Below are positions 35,688-48,112 of a stretch of 64,000 nt of DNA, piece by piece. The stretch comes from Agelaius tricolor (Eukaryota; Chordata; Aves; Passeriformes; Icteridae). The position numbers were made by a program, and so were the translations under genes. Every line of letters starts with the position of its first letter. Within the stretch, counting starts at the first letter, position 1. The notes under the pieces are model-generated. The model did no database searches and was not told where the DNA came from. It saw only the letters and a list, made by a program, of their open reading frames with translations. The stretch covers positions 816,501 through 880,500 of the forward strand of contig JALJCS010000053.1 in assembly GCA_023055355.1 (NCBI GenBank). Direction: 5' to 3'.

Positions 35688-38600
35688 CCCAGCAGCACAA
35701 GTTTCCCTAACAAATAGAAATTAAATTTGTTCAAAATTCAACCTGTAGGGAAAGGAGCTTGGCTCTATTTTAATGGCCTCTTTAAAAAGGAGCAGGAGGA
35801 ATAATGGACAGTCTCCGTGCTACTGTGTTAACAAGCTTCCATTGTTGATAATGGACACCCTAACACACTGTGGAGAACAAAGAGCATCAGGTCTGCACAC
35901 ACTGGGCAAGGAGAGGGCTGGAAAACTGAAACCTTCCTCTCACTTTGCATCCTCTCTCCTAACTATTTCTACCTGTGCCAGGAAAGTTTTCCCAATGTCA
36001 GGAGGTGAAAATGACAATTTATGTTGGGAAGCATCAGACACTGGTAAAAAGTATTGGGATGAACAAAAGAATTGCTGAATTATTAGAGAAGAGAAATTGC
36101 AAGTTTTGTGGATTGTGAACAAAAACGAGTCCACAGGAGTGGAAAACATCTTAATATCGAGTACCTCAAGCAAAATTAAATCTTGAAGGAATTATGAAGG
36201 GGAGCTTCCTAAGAAATTCTATGCAGGAGATAGAAATGGGGAAGGAGACAATAAACAGCAATGCATTTCAGGTGCAAGCGGCTCTCTTACTGTGCCATTC
36301 CCAGTGTTGATATGCATCCATAACTTTTGACAGAGTGAAATACAGAGCAGCAATATCACCCCTGAATCTTGCCTTTACTCTTGCTGCTAAACCAGCGAGC
36401 ACAGCTGTGGCTTTACAGGAGTCGTAATCGTAACCCAGCAGAGGAAGAATATGGGGAAGTTCTAATCAGTGGAGGACTGAAAAAAAAACCGAAACCACAC
36501 AGAATGTTTAAGGACACATCTGCAGGCTTGTTGGTTGGCTTTGGTGGAGGCAGTAGCATCAGTGAGAAGAGGTTTGGGGATTTTCAGCACGCAGGTGAAA
36601 CCAAATGTGAGCCACATCTTCACCAAAAAGAAGGGACAGATTTCAGATTTAGCATCCAGTGAATAAAGCCAACATTTTCCAGTACCTCTGGGCAGTCTCT
36701 CATCCTTCACCACTCGAAGCCTTTCTTTGACTGGAAGGCTGATGGACACACCACAAGATGATTTTTGATCATTAAAATGCAGAGTGGGTTGTTAAAGGCT
36801 GAGTGCATTGAAAAGGTTTTCAGGTATGTAAATGGATGGAGCATCTGTAACAGAAAATACAAGAATGGGACCAAAAAAGCATTCCTACCGTGGACAAAAT
36901 AGCAATAACCTCCAATGCAGACCTAGAGTGTGCACTTATAATATCTACACAACAATACTCCCATTTCTCCCATTTCCCCAGGCTCCCAGGAGCAGTGTTT
37001 GCCTTGCAGAGATCTCTTCCACAGTCATTAGCAAAGCCTTGCACCAGAAAACTGATCAGCAATACTGCTGTATCCTTACACATATTATCTGAAGTGAATT
37101 GACAGTGTTGGATTCTTCAAGAAATAAAAAAATCAATATGGAAACAGGCAATCTAAGCAAAACCAGTTTGTGCAGGGAGAATTTCTATACTGTTTGCAAA
37201 ATGAGAGATCTCAAATTCTCTTTATAGCTGCAGCATGTTAAAAGCTAATTAAAAGAAGTTTGGTTCCGTGGAAGTATTTCAAAAAGTGAATTTCTTTCCA
37301 TTCATATCAACATATCCCTTTCGGTTTTTCTTTCAAAAAATCCATGAAAACTTTAAATTTCCAGTGGCTGAAGGAAAAAGAAAAAAAAGAAATCTTTCCC
37401 AGCTTCTGAAAAATTAAATGGAGGAGTGTTGACATTTTAGAGAAGAAAATTAGCCTGATTGAAATGCTAGTCTCTGACAAAAAAAAAGTTTCAATAAAAA
37501 AACCATTTTGATCAACAAAATTTTACATTCTTCTTAATCTATACATGCTTGATTGAGCCACCTGTTTTATTGGGGCGACTTTTGGATAACCAGTGTAGCC
37601 AAACAAACAGGAGTGACTGATACTTATTCAGGAGTAAATTAGAGTAAGCTTCAGAGAAACGTATTTAGTTATCACCAAGCAGCAAGAGTCATGCTTTGAG
37701 GTGTGAAATTATACCCTCTACAGCACAGTAGGAAAAGATTTGCCCCTGGGGTGGATGCAAAGGAGATAGACCTCAAATCTTTTTTATCTTTGGAAGGAAA
37801 ACCCTGCTCAGTTTGCAAGCCAGTGAGGGCCGTGGCATGAGGGGAGGGGGAGCAGGGAAGAGAAGGGGGAAAGAAAAGGCTGAAAAGCTGAGCACCAGGA
37901 AAAAATCCACTTCCTCACCAGTCTCTCTCTGCTGCCCAAGAAAACAGCAATAGAAATGCCAAACATGTGCTGTCCCCCCCTCCATGCAGGAATTTTCAGG
38001 TGCTCAGGTTTCCTCTTCTCCACAATGTTTTGCTGCTGCATCCCTCACTCACCTACTCCTCTCAGGAAACCTCTGCCCTGCTCTAACCATCTTGGAGACC
38101 AAAGGAGCTGCCTTTGGATGATTTAGTATGCTTTCTTCCTAAATTATTATTCTGCTCATCGTGCCACAAGGATGCCCCAGTTAGAAGAATGTGTCTGAAA
38201 AGATCAATGACCAGCTAGGACATTATGGTCAGTGCCTCACAATGCAGCCATTCAAAGCTCCTCAGTGACAGCAGAGAGCAAGCTTGGGCTTTCTGATCTA
38301 AACACTCAAACTTCCCTGTGCTCAAGTAAATGGAGAGCCTTCACTGCCTGCGAGCTTTGAAGAGTTGGGAGCATGGGGAGGAACAGAGCTCTCTAAAAAT
38401 TTCCTTCACTCGCAGCTTAAAATGTTCTGTGCTGGTGAGGCAGGGGCCAGGCCCTGCAGGAGAGAGGGAAGGAGGTCTGCACTGGAGGCACTGATGTGAT
38501 ACCTCCAGGAAGCAGACAAGGATCTGGCCCAGAAGTATATTCACAAACCTTATTTGTTCATTTTGGAGGAATATTCCCGGGCATTGCAGCACAGACGCTG

Positions 38601-41600
38601 ATTTATTTGGTCCTTTGGTCACCTGAAATAAAGGCCAGTAGTATTCCCTGCCTCCCCCTGCCCAGCACATCCATCCAGATCAGCCAGTGGATTAACATTA
38701 TGGAGCCTCTTCCTATTTTAAATTTGACAGAAGCCATTCCACTTCCTCCCGAGCTTCCATTCCTTGAAGCATTTCACTTCTAAGAAAGCAATCACGTTGT
38801 CATTTCCTAATGATCACCACATTTCCACAAGTAACACCAATTCTGCAGCTTTTGTGAGTAAAACGGTATTTTCATTGCACGTAAGAGTAAACATGGGCAG
38901 TGGCTATTTAACAAGTTAGCTCTCAGATAGTACTTTAGGAGATCCAACTCTTTCTACCCCACAACCAAACATATTTTCCCCAAAGCCACTGAATGATTAG
39001 CAATTTTTTACATCAGGAGAGACTATAAGTTGCGAGAATAAAATATATTTTACTGTTTACTTTGAGTTTCTTATATGGAAAACAAACAAGCAATCCATCA
39101 AGCTGGCTGAGTTTGTCAAGTTACTGGAGACCAGTTAACTGAATGAGAGTCACTGGAAACAGTTGAGTAAATATTTAAGAAGATCAAATGGAAGAACATT
39201 TGGTACAGCACAGCTTGCTGAAAGATTGCAAAGATACCAGCATGTTTCAGGAGAGGCAGGTCACGCCTCAGAAAATTGTTGGAATTCTTTGAAAGTGCTG
39301 TATTGCCACCAGGACAGACAAGGGAAATAGAGTGGACTTCGTGTTTCAAAGTATTTGACAAAGTTCCTTGCTTGAGGTTAATGACCTAAGGAGCCAAGGC
39401 ACAGTACAGAAGAAAAGTTGCTGGAGTGAAAATTGACTTCAGGGCAAAAACCACAAGGAAACTGTAAATATAATTCGTGAGGTGGGAAGAAAGTTGCTGG
39501 TGCCTTAGCAGGTGAAAAAATGTAGGGACCTTCCTGGATAATTTTTGTAATAATAGACTTCAATGTTGGCTGGTTTGTTTTTTTTTTTTTTTCTTCTTCT
39601 CGTCTTCTTTCTCTTAGTTTAAGTAATTATTTATAAGGTACTGGATTCATAGCTTGAAGTCAGCAGAACTATTCTTTTAATCCAGGGTGCAGGTGGTACC
39701 CACATTCCTGCAAATTGGGGTTACCTCCATGCCCTGTTCTGCAGTGGGGGAAGGAGGGTTGAGCAGCCTGGCTGATTCCACTTGCCCACTCTGCCCCTGC
39801 CCTCCCTGCCCTGCACATTGCCTGAGGTGAGGGCATCAAGTCCAGGTTTTCCAAGCAAATGAATTAAAAAAAAAAATTATGGTAAAAAGTAGAGAGTTTT
39901 TTTCCCAAACTATTTGTAACCCCAAAAAAAAAAAACCAACCCAAAAACCCAAAAAAAGGTAAACAATAACATTTTCACCACTTGCAAATAAGCAATCCAC
40001 AGATGCTGTTCTCCAGAAGAAATGTTGAAGGTACAAAATCACATGGAGCAAAAAGAAAAAATAAATAGACCAGAGAAAAATTTCAGCAAATCCCATAAAG
40101 AGATGCATCACATATTAGAGCACCCATTTCTAAATAGCCTAGCAGTGATCAATAAGACATTTTAATGGCTTTAAGAAGAAAAGAACTGGAAAGTCAGTTG
40201 TCACAGAAGGTTAGTTGGGCCCAACTGTGTGCTTCCAAATGCAATTCCCAACACCACTTTCTGGTAGAATAATGATACCATTTATGATAGCTTGTTATTT
40301 GGGTCTGCAACATCATGTATTAATGATTTATTAACCATCTGTAATGATATATATAAATGGACCATGAATACAGCATGGATTTTATAAAGTTGCATTTCTA
40401 GACTCAGTTCCCTTTTTTGTCACTTGTCCACATCCCTTGTTTTGGGACCTGAGCCTTTACTCAGTGGCAAAACCGGGGACATGGAGAATTCAGAAGGAGG
40501 TGTTTGGTGCAGAAAGACATCTGTTCCTCCTGGCTGACCATGTAGATGATGAGCAGAAGGATTTAAAGCACCTGCAGTACGTGCACCAGTAAATTGTAAA
40601 TGCACCTTAGCCCAGGTACACAGCATATAAACAGAATAATGTCTCGAAGCAAAGAATAAAAATGCAGCAATATTTGCTGAAAAGGCAACGCTAGGCTTTA
40701 TAGTGTGGGAGAGAGATTTGGGAGCACTTGAAGGAAAATCCCCCGAGCCCCCAGCCCCATCTACAGCCCTGTACAGCTGCAGTGAACAAAGCAAATGTGA
40801 TTCTGTGTTATAGCACAGGAGCATGAGATAAATCAAGGGAGGTGGTAGTAATGTAAATGTTATATTTATAATGGAAATGCTGATACAACCCCTGACTTAC
40901 AGAGGTGCTTGGCAGGAGCTGCCATAATACGGAGAGATATCATTTTAGCAGTGTTTGCAGAACTGATCATTGTGTCTCGCAAGGAACACCCTGTGCTTGC
41001 TCTTCAAGACACAAACTGCTGGCTATGAATCAGCCAGAATGACTAAATACACACTGCACAAGCCTAACCTGGAGAGAAAGAGAGAGGAAAAAAATAAATT
41101 TATTCAAATACCATGTTTGTTCTTTACATTTCAAAAGCTGGAGGAAGCAATCAAATCCATAGTACTCTCTTCTTCTTCAGTAAGTTGTATTAAAAAACTC
41201 AGTTGGTTCAGGAATTATTGATCTGAATTGACAGTGATGTTCTCAAATTCATATAAAAGAGCCATCTCATTGCAAGCCTATTTAAAGAATCTGTGGTTCA
41301 GAATTCACAAAAAAAAGTTCTCATGGAACATAAAAAAAAGGGGAAAAAGGAAGAAAATAATTTTTGAGAAGAGATGGTACAAATAATTTTGCTTTGGTAT
41401 CATGTGTGATTTGTCAGAAGCAGACAGAAATTCTTGTTTCAATTTTTTGTAGGAAATGTTGCAATCTTTTTAGCTTGACAAAACTTACACACTGGCAGAA
41501 ACTATTGAGCAGGGGTGGCTGATAGGAACAGAGTCTTCTGATGTTGCTGGGGCTAAGCTGTGAAGAAGGTACCATTACATTTGATCCATGTGAAAGGGCT

Positions 41601-44600
41601 AATAGGGACTAAAATCAAACCTGAAAATAAAAAAGGCTTTTTAAATTTTTTTTTTAATACAATACTTTCTGAATCTTTCTGAAAGAGTTAAGGGATTTTA
41701 TATCAAAGCTCTGGGCTAAATGAGGAAGTTAAGTAATCAACATTAAAAATCAGAGCTCTGAAAAGTGTAGAAGCCTAAGAGTAAAAAAACACCCAGACAT
41801 ACTTTCAAGTGTATTAGAGCACCTAATTCACAGGAGTCAAAGAGTTGGAAGGCTTAAAAACCACTCCAAAGTACATACATTTTCATGTATGTGAAAATAA
41901 GCCCAGCCCTTAGAACACATAGCACACTGAAGGAAGAGCATTTAGCTCTTGAAAGAAGGGAGATGGAGCTCAGCAGTTCTGCTAATCACTATGAGACCCT
42001 CTCATCAACAAATAAATAACAGGTGAAGAAGATGTAAAAAAGTTGCTGTGGAGAGAAGAGTATTAGAACAAAATGGGTTTGTACATGCAGTATCTGATAA
42101 ACTCTGAAGATTGCTTCCATTCCCATCTTCCATTCCTGTGCTTTTTTTCTTTTCCTTCTTCACCAAAGTCAGGGCTAAAATCCAAATTCAGCAAATCCAT
42201 CCCTCCCTTTTAACTTCAACACCGGCTGGTCTGTCTGTTTCAAAAGAAGGTGGAGCTTCTGTCCCACTTCAGGAGGTGAGATTGCTAATTCAGGTAGCAA
42301 TGAGTTCCTCTAACTTTTTAAAATAAATTTATTGACACAACATGGGCTTCAGATAGCTTCATGCCATGCGTACAGTTTGGTGCAGTCTCATTTTCTTCCC
42401 AAGGGGCTTTAAGACTTGCATGGAATGCACAAAGTCTTGGAAGAGAACAGACACCACAGAAATTCCAATTAAGGAAAGACGAAGGAAGTGCAAAGAAAGC
42501 CCTTTCTGTGGGTGAAATACAAAATCAAAAGACAGCCTCCTAGCACTGACATTCTTCCCTGGTTTTGCCTTTGACTGGCAGCAGCAAATTTTCAATGTGG
42601 CAGCATAGGAAAGGACTTGGGAGCTTTGCCACCCTTCTTGACAGCCAGGTGAGATTGGGTTTCCTCTCAAAAGCTCTGTAGCAACCCCAGATCACAAGGT
42701 GGGCAAAAAAACCACACACATGAGAAGTTTTACCAGAAACACTGGGACACCTCCAAGCCAGATGGGAGGTTTGTCATGTCCTTGAATTAAGCTTGCCTAC
42801 CCAAATAGCCACTGGTCTTGCACAGTTGTACACCTGCCTGTGCATGTTACCAGAACAAGGCCTCAGGCACTGTTGTGAGGCATTCTTGCCCAGAAGATAC
42901 AGAAAAACACAGGTATCACAGCTCATTTTGCATTAAAATTGATTTATGTCTGTCCTTTTGCACTGAGGGTGTTTATGACACCGGTTGCTCACAGGAAAAC
43001 AGGGGCTATGGAGGTGACCATGCCCATAAAACACTAAAACCTCTGCTAACAAACAGGAGTGGTGATAAATACGCTGTGCAGGAGGTATTGGATTTATACT
43101 GGGGCAAATTCAGAAGAAAGAGCATCAGAGATACACATCTCAGAGCCACTTGAGCTGTAACAGAGCCTCACAGTAACTGGAAATTCCGACTTCTCTCCAG
43201 CATTTTCTAAGCTCGTCTTGATCTTCACAAAGAATGCTAGCTGTTGGTACAGAGGATTGCAGCTCAGCTTTTTGCATAAAAATTCATGAGACAGTATCTA
43301 TTTCAACTGTCTTATGCAGCAGTGAAGAGGAAGGGGGGGAAAAAAAAAAGTTTAGCCCTACAACTGAGACAGGATTCATTTTGAGTAATGATTGCAAACC
43401 AGCAGTGGAAATTACAGATGCTGCTTGGTTCACTATTATTTTGCAGCTTCTCCAGTAATCTTCAGTGATCATTTATAACAGCATGTCTGATGACTTTCAA
43501 AACATAACTGGAAAGGATACTTCTGTGGAGAATATGGCCACTCAGAGGAGAAATCAATCTCTGCTGCTCAGGGAGTCAGCTTCATGGGGAATATCCTAAT
43601 GTACAATGGCAGAAAGGCCTGGCAAAACACAATGCAGGCAAGCCTTGCCTGTGTAGGGTAATAAGAAGCTGAGGCGACCAAAAAACCCAGAAATGGCATT
43701 AATATAAAAAATTAACAAGTAAATAAGAAATGACAGTAAAACAAGTAAGCACTAAGAATGCTCTTTTAAAAAGATTAACTACTCTGTGAGGATGAAGATG
43801 AATAAGGAAGGACTTTGTTGGAATGACAAGGTTCATACAGAACCTGGCAAATCAGACATGTAATGGCCACAAGAAAGTAATAATAAGTGATAAGCCATGG
43901 CAACAAGCATGTGAAATCACTGGCTGCTTTGTGGCCCATGCAAGTGGATAGTGTGGTCCCCCCTCCACTCATATTGGATATATATCAGTGTCATGTGAGC
44001 CACCATATCACATCATCTGCAGGCTCAGCCAAGAGGCCCCAGACTGAACAGGAATGCAGAACTATCTCCTTACAGTTTAAGGAACACTTGGAGCAAATAC
44101 TTCCCCCCCCCCAAAAAAAAAAAAAAACCTGAAACAGGCTGTGGTAGAGGAAGCAGGAGGGTGTTTCAATAAAATTCATGTGGTTGCTAAGGTAGTTGAG
44201 CAATCATATTAGCTCTGTGACTCTTTGGTTTTCTATTACAGCTTGCAGAATGTTCAGATTTACATTTAAACCACAATAAAGCCCTCACAGCAAAGAGGAC
44301 AGGCAAGGACCTCCTCTGTCCCAGATCCCACACCTGCCTGTCTCCTCCTGCTGTGGCTCAACTCCAGCTTCCACCCAAGCTCAGCACCTCTTACACACCT
44401 CACAGAGGTTTGCCCAATTGTTCTGCAGCCCAGGGTTGCTCTGAGCCACAGGTTCTGGCCAAACCTACATCCGTCTGGGTTGTTTTGGCCTTTTTTTTTT
44501 TCTTTTTTGCTGTTTAATGCACCACTACAGTGGTTCTGGCCATTCATGCTCAAGACAAACACATGGTGCACACACACATGCATATCCATTTCAAAGAACG

Positions 44601-45299
44601 TATTAAGTGCAGTTTCAGCTAAATTGCAAGGTGCAATTTAATACCAGCAATTAACTGTGCAAGTATTTTTGAATATGAACTGCAGCAGCACAAGTGCTAG
44701 CAGTTAGATGTCTTTTCATATGGTGAAGTTTAAAAATAACTTTAGGGTACTTTTGTCATGGCAAATGCTTGCACAAGGTATTATTAGAGCAGTTATTCAC
44801 ACAAGCTGCAGCCATGATAGACAGTGGAGGCATCTGAGAAGTAAAAATGCAGAAGAGATAGAAAATATAACCAGGAAATATGCAAAGTCTTGCTTGGATT
44901 TCCACCATGTCTACAGCCAGGACCATGTTCTAATTGGATCTCAATTTAATTTGCTTAAAAATTAAGAGGCAGAATCGTCATAGGCAAAAACTGACCATTG
45001 TGTTAGAACAGCACAGCAGTCATTCACTCTTTCCATTTTATCCTCAATAAATAACATGAAACTGGTCACTTTGCAGCTTTGGGAGACCTTCCAAGCAAGA
45101 CCATTGAAACACAATTTCTTACCAAGAGAAGGAACGTGGAAGGAAACTCCTGCACAGGAGCAGGTGCAGGAATCCCCATCAATTAATCGCAAGTGACATC
45201 CTTTGCCATTTTACCCTGGATAAATGTGATGAACTGCACTGCAAACCCGCCGGGTATTGATAACTATCACGTGGACACAAATGAGTTCTCTGGAGTGGC
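35688..45299. other. Long unannotated non-coding stretch
   Basis: Almost 10 kb of AT-rich unique sequence, the emptiest part of the window. Low-complexity items are a T run at 39579-39592, A runs near 39867-39875 and 39924-39934, and a C12/A15 junction at 44103-44127. Open frames up to 138 codons (40420-40836, minus) show no recognisable domain. No CR1 or LTR copy was recognised. I did not find an exon I could support. Confidence 0.4.
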
Positions 45300-45632
45300 A
45301 CCAGTCCTACAGGACTGAATTCAGGATGGAAAATGCTTGGAAACCCCAAACCCCAGCTCTCCTGTGGCTGTGAGCAGCAGGAACGGGTGCAGCTGCAGGA
45401 CACAGGGTTCAGTGTCAGGGAGCCAGAGCTGAGCCTGGGGAGCCCTGACAGCCTCGAGCAGGGAGGGAAAGGCAAAACCATCCCAACAGCTCCAGGTCCA
45501 TTCCCTCAGCTTCCCCAGGGCCTTGTTGGCACCCAGCTGAGCAGACCTGCACACCCTGTGCAGAACTGGTGCAGGAGGCAGTGGTTTATGTGGCTTTAGT
45601 TGAAGGGGCTCTCTCCACGAGTGACTGGCTGC
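45300..45632. other. GC-richer segment preceding the LTR-like element
   Basis: This stretch is noticeably richer in G and C than its flanks and has open frames on both strands (45333-45599 plus, 45321-45656 minus). It may belong to the same retroviral remnant as the LTR-like sequence that follows, or be a separate unit. Nothing in it is recognised. Confidence 0.35.
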
Positions 45633-46323
45633 TGCTGTCGTGGTGTCTGGTGCCAAGAGTGCATTTTGTCACACTTGAAGCGTGTGGAGGCACTCAGAGG
45701 TACATCTGCATGTTCTGTACCCAGCAGATGCAGAAAAAGGTCAAATCAAGACTATAGTTTGAGGTTATGGGGATTTTTGAATGAAGGAGTTTTGAATGAG
45801 TTAGAGATGGGATGTTGGACTTGTTTTGGATGGTGTGGTTTATTTTCTTATTTTTTATATAGGTAGGATGGGTCAGTTTGGTTTACATGGTTATAGTATG
45901 GTTTAGAAGATCACAAGACAAGTTACAAGAACTTTTAAGGAATTATTGATTAATAAAACACTTCCAACAAGGATATTTATGGTTTTGATCTAATCCTTAA
46001 ATATTAAATCTTATGGACTTTAATGTTAGAGTGTAAGCTTTTTTAGCCAATCATGTGATGACACACAAAGCTACAGTACTGCATTCTAATCTCTTTGTTT
46101 ACCTTTGTGGTTATTTTATTTTTATATCTTAGACTCCAGAACTCTAAACTTCCTTTTACTTAGTTTAACGTGTCTCTGCTTTAAGCTATAAATTCACATT
46201 CTTGCCTCTAGCACCTCAGTTTGGAAGCCTTTCCCAAGGTCTGAGATCAAATTTTTGTTTAATTCTGAGCTTTGGCTTAGAGGCCCAAAGCTCTGAGAGT
46301 TCCTTGCATTTCATATTCCAACA
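45633..46323 (+). mobile_element. LTR-like endogenous retroviral remnant (edges approximate)
   Basis: The block around 'gtgggtcagtttggtttaca', 'ggttatagtatggtttagaa' and 'ggttttgatctaatcctt' resembles an LTR family common in passerine genomes. It has an ordered promoter-like arrangement: a TATAT box near 45856-45861 and an AATAAA signal at 45952-45957, about 95 bases apart. That suggests the sense is the plus strand. A possible start is the TGTCGTGG at 45636 and a possible end is the CA at about 46323 ('attccaaca'). No target-site duplication was found, so both edges are provisional. No retroviral coding region is present nearby. The family call comes from memory and could be wrong. Confidence 0.55.
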
Positions 46324-46860
46324 GGAGGAACTGAGCAGGAACCAGAAGTGATGGATCATGGTTAAGAATGCAGGTGGATAAAGCACCCTTTTCCTGGGAT
46401 TACATGCTTGTTCCTAATCACTTCTGCTCATTGATTTCTTCCCCTCCTCCTCTGTTTCTGAGAACTTTGCTGTCACCTAAAACAGCTCTAGGAGCTGTTT
46501 TCTCACCAGGATGCAGGATTTCAGAACGCCCCAGCACACAAAAAGGAGTCCTTAATCTGTGATTAAATCTGTGCATCAGTGGCACCCTGCACCCCCACAG
46601 CAGAGTTGGGCTTTTCTTCCTGGGTGGGTGGCAATGGGCAAGAGAAGAAAATGTGAGAGCAGCCAAAATGTGAGAGTCTGTGTTGCAATGAGCAGCCTGA
46701 TCCAACTGAAGGATACTGAAAGTAGCACATCCTTCCACCAGAAGGACAACAGCCCAGGTGCCAAACAGTTAGCCAGTATAATTTCCATGGAAGCCAATAA
46801 GACCTGGAAATAATGAAAAACTATTGGGCTCAACACAAAAAGACAGACCAAACCAAATCA
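46324..46860. other. Unannotated spacer
   Basis: About 540 bases of mixed-composition sequence between the LTR-like element and an A/C-rich tract. Open frames on both strands overlap. Nothing is recognised. Confidence 0.45.
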
Positions 46861-47083
46861 AATGAAAAAAAAAAACAAAACAAAAACAAAAACAAAGCAA
46901 AACAAAACCCAAACAACAACAACAACAAAAAAAAAAACAAACCAAAACCAAAATGAAACCCCAAACAGGAAACAAACAAACCACTCAAAACCACAAATCC
47001 ACAAACACCCCCAAACAAACAAAATATCCCACAAAAACCAAAACAAAAAAAGCCCCAAACAAAACAAAATTAAACCCCACCCC
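46861..47083. repeat. A/C-only low-complexity tract (CAAA/CAACAA-like)
   Basis: For roughly 220 bases the plus strand is nearly all A and C, in units such as AAAAC, AACAACAAC, CAAAC and CCCCAAAC, with only scattered G or T. The minus strand is therefore almost purely T and G. It resembles a decayed and re-expanded A-rich tail of a retroposed sequence. The minus-strand frames rich in Phe, Val and Gly, and the plus-strand Lys/Thr/Gln frame, are compositional artefacts. Confidence 0.9.
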
Positions 47084-47540
47084 CAGTTTAACTGTTTTGC
47101 CAAAGCCATCCTTTTTATCATGAATCTCATGACATTTGATGTTTTCTTGAAGCCCTAGCTTGAGAAGGAACAAAACAGTTTTCATTTTTTATTTTAAAAA
47201 TCTTCCTAGAGTTTGGTCATGACAAATAAACAAATAAATAGATAAAATCAGAATGTTCTCTGACTGACTTGAGAAATAAGAAACCAAGCGAAAATAATGT
47301 TCTTCCATTATTAATAAGTAAACAAAGTTAAGTTAATTTATAACGTGACTGTGTGATTTTTGAAACTTGATTTACAAATTTGAAGTCCTCTTCCAGCAAT
47401 GTTCTTCCACTCTGTGCAAGTCCACAGAGCCAATACATAATTCCCCCTCAAATGTCTTCTTGAAACTCACCCTGGAGAGCACAAACCCTTGTCCAAGCTG
47501 CACATGCTCTGCCAGGTCTCTTGAAAGGGTTCACTGACAC
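47084..47540. other. Unannotated spacer before minisatellite
   Basis: AT-rich unique sequence. The last 20 bases, 'tgaaagggttcactgacacc', look like a diverged version of the following minisatellite unit (shared 'tgaa', 'ttcac' and 'acc' blocks) and may be the seed of the array. Confidence 0.45.
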
Positions 47541-48112
47541 CTTGAATTCTGCTGATTCACCTTGAATTCTACTGATTCACCTCGAATTCTGCTGATTCAC
47601 CTTGAATTCTGCTGATTCACCTCGAATTCTGCTGATTCACCTTGAATTCTGCTGATTCACCTTGAATTTGTTGTCAAATTGAATTCTGCTGATTCACCTT
47701 GAATTTTGCTGATTCACCTTGAATTCTGCTGTCTCACTTTGAATTCTGCTGTCTTACATTGAATTCTGCTGATTCAGCTTGAATTCTGCTGATTTACCTT
47801 GAATTCTGCTGTGTCACCCTGAATTCTGCTGTCCTACCTTGAATTCTTCTGTTTTACCTTGAATTCTGCTGTCCCACCTTGAATTCTGCTCTCACCTTGA
47901 TTTCTGTTGATTCACCTTGAATTCTGCTGATTCACCTTGAATTCTGCTGTGTCACCTTGAATTCAGCTATCACCTTGAATTCTGCTGTCATACTTTGAAT
48001 TCTGCTGTCCCACCTTGAATTCTGCTGATTCACCTTGAATTTTGATGTCCCACCTTGAATTCTTCTGTCTCACTTTGAATTTTGCTGTCCCACCTTGAAT
48101 TCTGCTGTCTCG
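47541..48112. repeat. 20-bp minisatellite, about 29 copies
   Basis: The consensus unit is 'cttgaattctgctgattcac'. I counted about 29 units, most exactly 20 bp. Exceptions are near 47663-47700, 47881-47920 and 47958-47976, where units are shortened or rearranged. Two variant classes are visible. Units with 'gctgattcac' dominate the left quarter and are almost identical. Units with 'gctgtcccac' or 'gctgtctcac' dominate the right side and are more diverged. Most units contain a GAATTC palindrome. A 20-bp unit is not a multiple of three and translation across it shifts frame, so the repetitive minus-strand frame at 47963-48289 is not a protein. No spacers are present, so it is not a CRISPR array. 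Confidence 0.97.

Noticed and set aside
39700..39840. GC-richer stretch resembling CR1 at first sight
   Set aside because: None of the ordered CR1 blocks are present.
44103..44127. C12 followed by A15
   Set aside because: A simple homopolymer junction with no flanking structure.
46830..47185. Minus-strand frames rich in Phe, Val, Leu and Gly that look like multi-pass membrane proteins
   Set aside because: Composition is dictated by the A/C-only tract; all three frames are open because T/G-only DNA rarely forms stops in these phases.
47541..48112. Regular array that could suggest a CRISPR
   Set aside because: Units are directly abutting with no unique spacers, and the window is clearly vertebrate.
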